A DNA stretch of 7,408 bases from Candidatus Woesearchaeota archaeon (lineage in GTDB: Archaea; Nanobdellota; Nanobdellia; SCGC-AAA011-G17; UBA489). A model generated the notes under the pieces. It was not told where the DNA came from. It ran no database searches and saw only the letters and a program-made list of their open reading frames with translations. The position numbers and the translations under genes were made by a program. The stretch's first letter is position 1. Each line of letters starts with the position of its first letter. The stretch covers positions 1 through 7,408 of the forward strand of contig JAUXTV010000086.1 in assembly GCA_030679025.1 (NCBI GenBank), written 5' to 3'. Shown in pieces: positions 1 to 6,403 of the stretch.

Positions 1-25
1 AGCTGGAATCGCTGGTGGATGTGAC

Positions 26-310
26 ATGCCATCAAATAATTTAACACATGCACTCTCTACTGAAGGAATAATAATAACAGAAGAAGTAACTAAGGCCTAT
101 ATTGACAGAGGATTTGGTTATGGAGATATAATTGCACTTCACAGAGCTGCTGTTAGTCCTCAACAAGCAGATAAATATCTATTATTAAATAGTCGTTATA
201 GAATTAGGTTGGATGGTTATGATATTGCACGATTAGTTAGAACCGAAGTGCCCTTTGCAGAAGTAGAAGCAGCTGCTAGAAAACATATGGTTAGAGAGGC
301 AATGAAATGA
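26..310 (+). CDS. Small helical-repeat protein of unknown function, possibly 5'-truncated
   Basis: At least 94 residues, family not firmly recognised. It is polar and helix-rich and carries a degenerate internal repeat: residues 31-51 and 63-83 align with identical D, I, L, R and V positions (pattern D-I-x-x-L-x-R-x-x-V), and residues 17-25 resemble the second half of that unit. Such short helical repeats (G-Y-D-I-x-x-L-V, then S-P-x-x-A-x-x-Y) remind me of repeat proteins in DPANN genomes, but I could not search. The ATG at 26 has a GGTGG-like site at 14-18. However, the frame stays open to the window edge, adding A-G-I-A-G-G-C-D, so the true start may lie outside. Its last four bases (ATGA) overlap the start of the next gene, so the two are very likely co-transcribed and translationally coupled. 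Confidence 0.7.
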   Translation: MPSNNLTHALSTEGIIITEEVTKAYIDRGFGYGDIIALHRAAVSPQQADKYLLLNSRYRIRLDGYDIARLVRTEVPFAEVEAAARKHMVREAMK

Positions 311-792
311 AATTAGCACAAGTAGTTCCAGTTGCTATTTGTACAGCTATAGCTGGCGGTGCTTTTGGCTTGGCTTATCTGACTGCTCCACAAAGTGCAT
401 TGACTATTATTCGCGATAAACCTTATTTTACAGGTGAATCTACTTCCTTCTATTCTCCAGGACATCCTTCTGACCTAACTCCTAAAGCAGTTACTGATGA
501 CAGATATGTTATTGCCAGACACCCTTTAAAGAATGGTCGCACTGGCGTCAGCATTACGCCTTTGGCAAGGGGTGACGATGCACACTGGTTTGAACTGCTT
601 GATTTAGATGGAGATCATACTACAGTAGAAGAGAAAGTAGTTAGAAAGGCTGTCTACCAAACTGTTCAGATTCCTTTTGTTTCTGGAACTGCTATTTCTT
701 TCACTCCAGTTCGCATGAATGTTGCACGAATTCCTACGAAAGAAGATCATGACTTGATGCAACGATTATCCAGAATTGCTACTATTCAATAA
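307..792 (+). CDS. Predicted membrane-anchored or secreted protein of unknown function
   Basis: 161 residues, family not recognised. Residues 5-26 form one hydrophobic, alanine/glycine-rich segment after a single lysine, which fits a signal peptide or an N-terminal membrane anchor. The remaining ~135 residues are polar and would lie outside the membrane; they contain several short stretches of alternating hydrophobic residues that suggest beta structure. An acidic D-L-D-G-D cluster at 99-103 resembles a calcium-binding loop, but no full EF-hand or dockerin repeat is visible. The start codon overlaps the previous stop (ATGA), and the following gene begins two bases after this stop, so it is the middle member of a three-gene operon. 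By position it could anchor or export something for its neighbours; that is inference only. Confidence 0.75.
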   Translation: MKLAQVVPVAICTAIAGGAFGLAYLTAPQSALTIIRDKPYFTGESTSFYSPGHPSDLTPKAVTDDRYVIARHPLKNGRTGVSITPLARGDDAHWFELLDLDGDHTTVEEKVVRKAVYQTVQIPFVSGTAISFTPVRMNVARIPTKEDHDLMQRLSRIATIQ

Positions 793-794
793 CT

Positions 795-1514
795 ATGACA
801 CAACCACTACAAACATCACTTGCAGAATATAGTTTTCATAGACGCATTCATAATCTCATCTTTGATGAATTAGGACAAGCAGTTCTCAGAATTCACAATG
901 AACAATTTCAAGGAACATCAATAGCAGATAGTACACAATATAGTAAAAATCAGCCTATTAGAAATTCAAATGTTCCACGAGCATTAAGCTATAATCAAAT
1001 TCTTCACAAACTAACAAATGGCAGAATTCAAGTAGCTTCTCCAGCAGATGTTGTGCACTACTGGTCAGATATTCCAGAACGATTTTCAACCTTTGCAGAT
1101 ACAGATTCTATTAGTCTTTTTTCTCCTTCAGGAGAGAATCAAGATTTAGCGCAAAGAGTATTCCAGTTGCTTGGCAGAACAATCACAACTGTTCCTTTGC
1201 GTGTTTCTGGTTTAGGCATAGAAAAAGCTGATAATGTCCTTGGCTTTACATTTATACAAACTGAACTTACTAAAGCAGTTGAAGCTCCATACATGACTCA
1301 AGATGGAAGAGTATGCTACGATCCAGCAACACAAGATTTGAGAGCAGCACAACCAGATGAAAGAGGAGTTCAAATACAGATTCCAGAAGCTCAATCAGGT
1401 CTCCGTAGGGCTTATCGGAACAGCGTCAACCTCATCTTCAGCGACGATGAGCTCTTGGGCTCGTGTGCTGACGGACAAGTACAAGTAGTCCAGCGACACC
1501 CGAAGGCCGCTTAA
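795..1514 (+). CDS. Candidate hypervariable target protein with DGR-like C-terminus
   Basis: 239 residues without a signal peptide. Residues 1-200 have ordinary AT-rich codons and a mixed helix/strand pattern; the stretch just before the tail contains Y-D-P-A-T and an E-R-G segment. The last 39 residues (201-239) differ sharply: they read G-L-R-R-x-x-R, a run of unlike residues, then L-L-G-S-x-x-D-G-x-V-x-V-V. They are encoded by GC-rich DNA with nine consecutive C-ending codons. This is the expected footprint of a diversity-generating retroelement (DGR) variable region, which normally sits at the 3' end of its target gene and encodes the ligand-binding face of a C-type-lectin-like fold. The layout also resembles, from memory only, a family of DPANN proteins with strongly varying tails. 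The gene starts two bases after the preceding stop. Coding status is secure; the DGR role is inferred. Confidence 0.78.
   Translation: MTQPLQTSLAEYSFHRRIHNLIFDELGQAVLRIHNEQFQGTSIADSTQYSKNQPIRNSNVPRALSYNQILHKLTNGRIQVASPADVVHYWSDIPERFSTFADTDSISLFSPSGENQDLAQRVFQLLGRTITTVPLRVSGLGIEKADNVLGFTFIQTELTKAVEAPYMTQDGRVCYDPATQDLRAAQPDERGVQIQIPEAQSGLRRAYRNSVNLIFSDDELLGSCADGQVQVVQRHPKAA
1395..1511 (+). other. Candidate DGR variable region (VR) at the 3' end of the 239-residue gene
   Basis: GC content over 1401-1510 is about 58% by hand count (64 of 110), against about 43% in the preceding 110 bases and near 28% around 901-960. None of the 27 codons at 1320-1400 ends in C. From 1419 to 1445 nine successive codons all end in C (encoding N-S-V-N-L-I-F-S-D), and each differs from AAC only at its first two bases. 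Further NNC or NNT codons at 1410, 1413, 1446, 1452, 1458, 1464, 1467 and 1470 could also derive from AAC or AAT. Non-variable codons between them (CGG, GAG, TTG, TCG, GGA) would be template-fixed. The template repeat is not in the window. Alternatives are a fused GC-rich fragment or a structured RNA element. Confidence 0.55.
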
Positions 1515-1522
1515 AAATAAAT
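1510..1522 (+). promoter_or_regulatory. Possible TATA box for the 132-residue gene
   Basis: A CTTAAAAATAAAT-like AT box centred near 1516 lies about 34 bases before the ATG at 1550. With the usual archaeal spacing of about 26 bases, transcription would start near 1542, leaving a leader of under ten bases with no Shine-Dalgarno site. The box overlaps the stop codon of the upstream gene. Confidence 0.35.
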
Positions 1523-1524
1523 AA

Positions 1525-1531
1525 CTTTTTT
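1525..1531 (+). terminator. Possible oligo-T transcription terminator of the three-gene operon
   Basis: A C followed by six T lies 11 bases after the stop of the 239-residue gene. Archaeal RNA polymerase can terminate at such T runs without a hairpin. A weak AACT/AGTT hairpin (1532-1535 with 1541-1544) follows. The site overlaps the promoter region of the next gene. Confidence 0.35.
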
Positions 1532-1549
1532 AACTTCGAGAGTTTTATT

Positions 1550-1948
1550 ATGCCACGCAAACAACAGTTACTTCCTGAAACTCGCTTTGCTTTATTATTT
1601 CAGACTGTTCCACCTACAACTCTACTTTCTTTAGCACCTGATACTCATTGGCATATTCTTCGTCGTAAGGATGGTATTTATTTACAACAAGTCGTTCATG
1701 GTACATCACAACCTTTTCACCAACTTAATTCTTATCCAGATCCAGCTATTGCCTTGCATAAACATCTTAGCATCAAAACAAGAATTAATGCTTTTACTAT
1801 TTATCTGCATGATAGCAATCTTGTAACTTATAGTTCTGATGGTGTTGATTATACTCCTTTAGCAGGAGCTCGAGATTTTGTTGGTCCTGGAGAACATCAC
1901 TTCAAATGTGGCAGTTTAGAGTTTCTTCTTTCTTTTCAATCACAGTAA
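1550..1948 (+). CDS. Hypothetical protein, 132 residues, family not recognised
   Basis: I do not recognise a family. There is no signal peptide and no transmembrane segment; short alternating hydrophobic stretches (for example 42-49, 81-86 and 123-129) suggest a small, mainly beta, soluble protein. It is rich in histidine (about nine) and has one cysteine (C120) near G-P-G-E-H-H-F-K. It begins 35 bases after the upstream gene with its own TATA-like box, so it is probably a separate transcription unit. Because it follows a candidate DGR variable region I checked whether it might be Avd, the DGR accessory protein of similar size. Avd is an all-helical, basic bundle, and this sequence does not look like that. 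Base composition matches the surrounding genome. Confidence 0.7.
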   Translation: MPRKQQLLPETRFALLFQTVPPTTLLSLAPDTHWHILRRKDGIYLQQVVHGTSQPFHQLNSYPDPAIALHKHLSIKTRINAFTIYLHDSNLVTYSSDGVDYTPLAGARDFVGPGEHHFKCGSLEFLLSFQSQ

Positions 1949-1954
1949 GTAAAG

Positions 1955-1962
1955 CTTTTAAA
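1955..1962 (+). promoter_or_regulatory. TATA box for pheST, likely leaderless start
   Basis: CTTTTAAA lies with its centre about 26 bases before the pheS ATG at 1985, the usual archaeal distance between TATA box and transcription start. An mRNA would therefore begin at or next to the start codon. No Shine-Dalgarno motif precedes the ATG, which agrees. Confidence 0.5.
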
Positions 1963-1984
1963 CAAGGTTATTTTAACTCTTTTC

Positions 1985-3493
1985 ATGGGTGATCATGACA
2001 AACTTATTGCAACTTTACATCCTCTAGAAAGACAAGTCTTGCCTTTTCTGACAGATGGAATAACTGTTGAAGAACTTAAGACTAAAACTGGCATGCAGGA
2101 TGTTGAGATCATAAGAGCATTACAATGGCTGAGCAATAAACAAGTGCTTACTTTAGAGAAAACTTCACGCTTTCTTATTTCTCTAGGCAGCAATGGTAAT
2201 TTTTATTTATCACAAGGATTGCCTGAAAGAAGATTTTTAGATGCACTAGCAGAAAGTCCTTTGTCTTTGCATATGGTTCGCGAGAAAGCTTCTTTGAATG
2301 GCGATGAGTTGAATGTCTGTGTAGGAAAATTAAAGAAGATGGGGGCTATTCTCTTTGGACAAGAACTGAGCTTAACTCCTAAAGGCAGACAACTCTTACA
2401 ATCCACATTTCCAGAAGAACATTTTTTAGGATCCTTGCCTAGAGACACCGCGACTTTGAGTCCAGAAGAAACTCAGCTTTATCAAGATTTGAAAGAGAGA
2501 AGAGATTTTATTCAGACTAAAGAAGAAAAAATATTTACTGTTACTTTAACTGATTTAGGAAGAACCTTAACTACTGTTGAACTACCAACAGATTTTGTGG
2601 ATGCTATTACTCCTGATGTGTTGCGCACTGGTGTTTGGAAAACTGGAACGTTTCGCAGATATGATACTGAAATTAATGTGCCTAAGATTACTGGCGGAAG
2701 AGTTCATCCCTTATCTCTTTTGATCAAACAGATTCGTCGCATTTTCATGGACATGGGATTTCAAGAGATGGAAGGACCCTGGGTAGAAAGCGCTTTCTGG
2801 TGCATGGACAGCATGTGGATACCTCAAGATCATCCCTCACGCGAGACACAAGATACTTTCTATTTGCCTTATCAAGGATCTTTTCCTGAAGCACTAGCAA
2901 AAAAAGTTGCAGTCAGCCATGAAACTGGAGGACAAACAGGATCAAAAGGTTACAAATATACTTGGAATCCACAAATAGCTAAACAACTCTTGTTACGCAC
3001 TCATACTACTGCCACTACCTTCAGATACTTTGGAGAAAAAAATATTCAAGCTCCAGCAAAATATTTCTACGTTGGAAGAATTTTTAGAAATGAAGCTTTA
3101 GATGCAACGCACTTGAATGAATTTCATCAGGTTGAAGGCTTTATCATGGATGATGGATTAACACTCAGAGATTTGATGGGCTATATTAAAACTTTCTATG
3201 CACGACTAGGTGTAACTAAAATTAAATTTAAACCTACTTATAATCCTTATACTGAACCATCGATGGAATGTTATGGCTATAATGAACACTTGGGCACATG
3301 GATTGAATTGATTAATTGTGGAGTTTTTAGACCTGAAGCACTAGAACCTTTTGGCATTACTAAACCTGTGATTGCCTGGGGATTTGGACTAGAGCGATTA
3401 GCCATGATGGTTTATGGACAGAAAGATATTCGTCAAGTCTTTGGTACTTTGACTGATTTAGATTTCTTAAGGAGCTATTCACTTCCTAAGTGA
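1985..3493 (+). CDS. pheS: Phenylalanyl-tRNA synthetase alpha subunit
   Basis: 502 residues, the usual size of the archaeal/eukaryotic-type subunit. It is the catalytic chain of the cytoplasmic (alpha-beta)2 enzyme that joins phenylalanine to tRNA-Phe using ATP. Residues ~10-68 and ~80-145 look like two winged-helix modules, the tRNA-contacting N-terminal extension of archaeal and eukaryotic PheRS that replaces the bacterial coiled coil. The class II core follows. Motif 1 is around V240-H-P-L with P-W-V-E-S downstream. Motif 2 includes F-R-N-E at 367-370 and H-Q-V-E-G at 381-385. Motif 3 is G-F-G-L-E-R at 466-471, with the ATP-binding arginine R471. The ATG at 1985 fits a leaderless transcript. 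The beta-subunit gene starts six bases after the stop. All motifs are intact. Confidence 0.97.
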   Translation: MGDHDKLIATLHPLERQVLPFLTDGITVEELKTKTGMQDVEIIRALQWLSNKQVLTLEKTSRFLISLGSNGNFYLSQGLPERRFLDALAESPLSLHMVREKASLNGDELNVCVGKLKKMGAILFGQELSLTPKGRQLLQSTFPEEHFLGSLPRDTATLSPEETQLYQDLKERRDFIQTKEEKIFTVTLTDLGRTLTTVELPTDFVDAITPDVLRTGVWKTGTFRRYDTEINVPKITGGRVHPLSLLIKQIRRIFMDMGFQEMEGPWVESAFWCMDSMWIPQDHPSRETQDTFYLPYQGSFPEALAKKVAVSHETGGQTGSKGYKYTWNPQIAKQLLLRTHTTATTFRYFGEKNIQAPAKYFYVGRIFRNEALDATHLNEFHQVEGFIMDDGLTLRDLMGYIKTFYARLGVTKIKFKPTYNPYTEPSMECYGYNEHLGTWIELINCGVFRPEALEPFGITKPVIAWGFGLERLAMMVYGQKDIRQVFGTLTDLDFLRSYSLPK

Positions 3494-3499
3494 TGTATC

Positions 3500-5161
3500 A
3501 TGGTCAAAGTCGATATTAGTCATCGGATGTTGGAACAGTTCCTTGGCAAAAGAATTACTCGTGATGAGCTAGAAGAACTTTTATTTACTTTAGGTTATGA
3601 ATTGGAAAATGTTGAAGGTGATATGTGGACGATAGATATTACTGCAGACAGACCAGATTTAGTATCTACTGCAGGCATTGCTCGTTTGTTAAAATCCTAT
3701 TTAGGTCTTGCATCAGGACTGCCTAATTATACTGTAAAAAAGAGTGACTATCGAGTTGTTATTAATCCTAATGTAAAACACGTACGTCCTTATACTGTTG
3801 CCGCAGTTGTGAAAGGATTACAGTTGACTGATGAAAGCTTGAAAGAAATTATTAGAATTCAAGAGAAATTACATGCTACGTTTGGCAGACAGAGAAAAAA
3901 AGTTGCCATTGGCATTTATCCTTTAGACAAAATAACTTGGCCTATTGCTTATTTTGCTGAGGATCCTAAAAAAATACACTTTATTCCCTTGGACTTTGAT
4001 AGATCTTTACGTGCTGATGAAATTCTAGAACAACATCCTACTGGCATTAGCTATAAACATTTACTTGCAGATATGCAGCAGTATCCTTTCTTCATGGATG
4101 CTAGAAGACAAATACTTTCTATGCCTCCTATTATTAATGCACAGCAACTGGGAAAAGTCACGACACAAACTCAAGACGTCTTCATTGAATGCAGCGGCCA
4201 TGATTTTCATGCGCAGAATATTATCTTGAATATTTTAGTTGCTCTTTTAGCAGATATGGGTGGCAGCATACATGCAGTTACTTTAGAATATGGTCCAAAG
4301 AGCTTATTGACTCCTCATTTAGTTGCTGAAAAGATGGCAGTACCTTTATCCTTATTTGAAAAAGTTATTGGTGTTACTTTTACGCATGATCAATTGCAAA
4401 CTCTCTTGAAAAAGATGCAGTATGGTGTTGAGAAGATCGATGACCAACATATCCATGTATTCATTCCTAGTTTTAGAAGCGATATTTGGCATCCTGTGGA
4501 TGTTGTTGATGATGTCGCACGGGCGTATGGAGTTAATAATCTGCCTTTCTCACAAAAACCTGTTGCTACCACTGGCGGAACAACGAAGCGTGTCCAGGTT
4601 GAAGAACAAATTACTGATCTACTCACTGGCTTAGGATTCTTACAGACTTTTACTTTTGCTTTAACTACTCGAGAAGACCAATTTACCAAGATGCAATTAC
4701 CTCAACAAGAGCATATCTCCTTGGGAAAGACTGCAGATGCAAGCGTGAACATGGTTCGCTGCTGGTTATTGCCTGAGTTGATGAAATCGCTCTATACTAA
4801 TAAAAGCAGACCTTATCCACAAAAACTCTTTGAAGTGAGTTTTGTTGTAGAAGCTGACGAACAAGCAGATGTACGTTCCAAAAATGTCTTGAAATTTACA
4901 GGTGTTTTATGTGATGAGAAAATAAGCTTTACAGATGCACGACAAGTTGTTGAGTATGTGTTAGATAGATATGGGTTAAATTATACTTGGCAAGAAACTG
5001 AACATGCTTCTTTTATTCCAGGCAGAGTTGCTAAACTTGTTGTTGACAGTAAAGAAATTGGTTTCTGCGGAGAATTGCACCCACAAGTCTTGGAAAACTG
5101 GGGATTACAATTACCCATTGTTGGATTTGAGATTGATTTGGAGAAGTTATTTAATTTCTAA
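3500..5161 (+). CDS. pheT: Phenylalanyl-tRNA synthetase beta subunit
   Basis: 553 residues, normal for the archaeal type, which lacks the EMAP-like B2 and anticodon-binding B8 domains of the ~800-residue bacterial chain. The N-terminal B1 part contains T-A-D-R-P-D-L (48-54), the conserved N/D-R-P-D-L signature. The B3/B4 editing region, which hydrolyses mischarged Tyr-tRNA-Phe, would span about 110-270. The B5 module ends with P323-S-F-R-S-D-I and D-D-V-A-R-A-Y-G, both characteristic. The catalytic-like B6/B7 fold makes up the C-terminal ~200 residues. The ATG lies six bases after pheS; GTGAT at 3490-3494, overlapping the pheS stop, may serve as a short Shine-Dalgarno site. The last 11 bases overlap the end of the convergent rhodanese gene. 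Confidence 0.96.
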   Translation: MVKVDISHRMLEQFLGKRITRDELEELLFTLGYELENVEGDMWTIDITADRPDLVSTAGIARLLKSYLGLASGLPNYTVKKSDYRVVINPNVKHVRPYTVAAVVKGLQLTDESLKEIIRIQEKLHATFGRQRKKVAIGIYPLDKITWPIAYFAEDPKKIHFIPLDFDRSLRADEILEQHPTGISYKHLLADMQQYPFFMDARRQILSMPPIINAQQLGKVTTQTQDVFIECSGHDFHAQNIILNILVALLADMGGSIHAVTLEYGPKSLLTPHLVAEKMAVPLSLFEKVIGVTFTHDQLQTLLKKMQYGVEKIDDQHIHVFIPSFRSDIWHPVDVVDDVARAYGVNNLPFSQKPVATTGGTTKRVQVEEQITDLLTGLGFLQTFTFALTTREDQFTKMQLPQQEHISLGKTADASVNMVRCWLLPELMKSLYTNKSRPYPQKLFEVSFVVEADEQADVRSKNVLKFTGVLCDEKISFTDARQVVEYVLDRYGLNYTWQETEHASFIPGRVAKLVVDSKEIGFCGELHPQVLENWGLQLPIVGFEIDLEKLFNF

Positions 5162-5474
5162 CGTTTTTCATAGGTCTATTATTCTCCTGTTGATATGCCT
5201 CAAAACCACCTAACAAATGACAAGCTTTCTTGTACCCTTTCTCCTGCAAGAACTTCAAAATACGATGACTGCGAATGCCATGCAAACAATACACTACTAG
5301 AGGTTGATCTTTTGGAATTTTTCCTTCACGTTCCGTCCATTCGAATGTGCTAAAAGGAATATTTTCTGCTCCTTCAATATGTCCTTCTCGATATTCCCAG
5401 TCTTCACGAACATCAATCAGTTTGTATTTTTTCTTTTCTTTTCTTAATTCTACTGGAGAAATTTCAGCTTTCAT
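5151..5474 (-). CDS. Single-domain rhodanese-like sulfurtransferase
   Basis: 107 residues forming one rhodanese domain. The N-terminal signature L-I-D-V-R-E (19-24) and G-H-I-E-G-A-E-N-I-P (31-40) are present, as is the active loop C63-L-H-G-I-R-S69, matching the usual C-x-x-G-x-R-S, followed by L-L-G-G-F at 87-91. Cys63 would carry a persulfide in sulfur transfer, for example to thiolated cofactors or tRNA, or to detoxify sulfur compounds; the substrate cannot be read from sequence. No signal peptide is present, so it is cytoplasmic. Its ATG overlaps the TGA of the upstream membrane-protein gene (ATGA, 5471-5474) and has no Shine-Dalgarno site, so it is probably translated by coupling. The C-terminal codons overlap the 3' end of pheT on the other strand. 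Confidence 0.92.
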   Translation of the reverse strand: MKAEISPVELRKEKKKYKLIDVREDWEYREGHIEGAENIPFSTFEWTEREGKIPKDQPLVVYCLHGIRSHRILKFLQEKGYKKACHLLGGFEAYQQENNRPMKNVRN

Positions 5475-6046
5475 TTCTTTTTCTTTTTGAACTCTATTTT
5501 ACAACTTTCGCCTTCAGTAATGCGTGTTGCCAATGATGCAGTTGAAGTTGCAAGGAGAGCAACGCTGATGAATCCAATTTCTGCTCCTTTGAATGGAAGA
5601 ACAGCTAATGAACTTGTTAAACCGAATATTGATAATACTCCAATACCGCACGATGCACAACCTGGTGCCGCAATTCCTAATATTGCTCCGACAGTTGTTA
5701 TTTTTCCATTTTGCATGGATGATCCTTTGATTGTTTTTACCTTGTAGACAATTAAACTTACGACTATACCTAATAAAACTGCAATAGTTATCAATAATAT
5801 ACTACTAGTAACAGTCATACTTCCAAAACTTCCCTCTAGTAAGACTAGCAGAAATCTCCAACCAGCACCTATTCCTTGTGTTGCAAAGATTTCTAAAAGG
5901 GTTTTGCTATTGGGCAGCACGATATTTATGGCGAAAAAAAGCACTGCTATGCTCAAACTCAGAAACATGTATTGTGGCTTATTGAAGGCTTCCTTAAGCC
6001 CATTTCCTATTTTTTCTATTCTCCTCTCTTTCATATTCTTGTTCAT
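5471..6046 (-). CDS. Polytopic membrane protein with a C-A-S-C motif
   Basis: 191 residues, family not firmly recognised. After a basic cytoplasmic N-terminus come hydrophobic segments near 26-44, 62-70 (short), 78-101, 117-129, 134-151 and 155-173, so four to five membrane helices are likely, followed by a lysine-rich tail. The striking part is A-P-G-C130-A-S-C133-G-I-G at the junction of two hydrophobic segments: a CxxC pair able to form a disulfide or bind a metal or sulfur species. A third cysteine, C182, lies near the C-terminus. The first Met has an AAGGAG site seven bases upstream, which supports this start over Met5. It is coupled by ATGA overlap to the rhodanese, which suggests a shared sulfur, thiol or metal job, perhaps transport. 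That role is inference. Confidence 0.85.
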   Translation of the reverse strand: MNKNMKERRIEKIGNGLKEAFNKPQYMFLSLSIAVLFFAINIVLPNSKTLLEIFATQGIGAGWRFLLVLLEGSFGSMTVTSSILLITIAVLLGIVVSLIVYKVKTIKGSSMQNGKITTVGAILGIAAPGCASCGIGVLSIFGLTSSLAVLPFKGAEIGFISVALLATSTASLATRITEGESCKIEFKKKKK

Positions 6047-6053
6047 GTTTAGA

Positions 6054-6059
6054 CTCCTT
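6054..6059 (-). promoter_or_regulatory. Shine-Dalgarno site for the CxxC membrane protein
   Basis: Read on the minus strand this is AAGGAG, seven bases before the ATG at 6046. It decides the start in favour of the first Met and shows that this gene, unlike its divergent neighbour, has a leadered mRNA. Confidence 0.7.
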
Positions 6060-6091
6060 TAAATAGTTCACTGTGGACCTTCTCATGACTC

Positions 6092-6112
6092 TTTAAACGC
6101 AAATTATATATA
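6092..6112. promoter_or_regulatory. Divergent promoter region between the two membrane-protein genes
   Basis: TTATATATA (6104-6112) is centred about 26 bases before the plus-strand ATG at 6134, predicting a leaderless transcript; CGCAAA just upstream may be the BRE. On the minus strand, TTTAAA (6092-6097) or the nearly symmetric TATATATA could drive the membrane protein ending the other way, giving a leader of about 23-36 bases that contains its AAGGAG site. Confidence 0.5.
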
Positions 6113-6133
6113 GCTCAAAGTCTCAGCATATCT

Positions 6134-6403
6134 ATGCAGAAACCTCGTCAAACCGGAACTGCTGTACCTATACATACGAAACGAGATCGCTCTTATCTAG
6201 GGATTTTTGTTGCACTTTTACTTGCTTTAGTCTTTTTTGGTGTGTATTCTCCAGTTAGTTTTACCAGTGATATTACTGGCGGACCAATTGTTAATGTCTT
6301 GTCTACTAGCTCTCCCTCATCCGCACTTTTATTATTTGCACTTTTGTTTGGAGTTTTATTATTATTTTTCTTTACACACCGCATGATGTCACGCGTGATG
6401 TAA
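6134..6403 (+). CDS. Small protein with two predicted membrane helices
   Basis: 89 residues, family not recognised. A basic N-terminus (about residues 1-20, with K3, R5, K16, R17 and R19) precedes a first hydrophobic helix at about 21-38. A serine/threonine-rich loop follows (39-62), then a second helix at about 63-80 and a short basic tail (H82, R83, R87). By the positive-inside rule both ends are cytoplasmic and the loop faces outside. No motif indicates an activity. The TATA box at 6104-6112 sits at the spacing for a leaderless transcript, and there is no Shine-Dalgarno site, which supports this ATG. A pyrimidine-rich tract directly after the stop probably ends the transcript. It is divergent from the CxxC membrane protein; a functional link is possible but not shown. 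Confidence 0.72.
   Translation: MQKPRQTGTAVPIHTKRDRSYLGIFVALLLALVFFGVYSPVSFTSDITGGPIVNVLSTSSPSSALLLFALLFGVLLLFFFTHRMMSRVM

Noticed and set aside
1212..1394. Minus-strand frame of 60 codons inside the 239-residue gene
   Set aside because: It lies wholly antisense to a well-supported gene, is rich in Cys, Phe and Ser as AT-rich antisense frames are, and has no start signal.
1476..1487. Tandem CAAGTA-CAAGTA as a repeat element
   Set aside because: Two hexamer copies inside a coding sequence encoding Q-V-Q-V are too short to be meaningful on their own.
1550..1948. The 132-residue gene as the DGR accessory protein Avd
   Set aside because: Size and position fit, but Avd is a basic all-helical bundle, while this protein has many prolines, short strand-like segments and few long helices.
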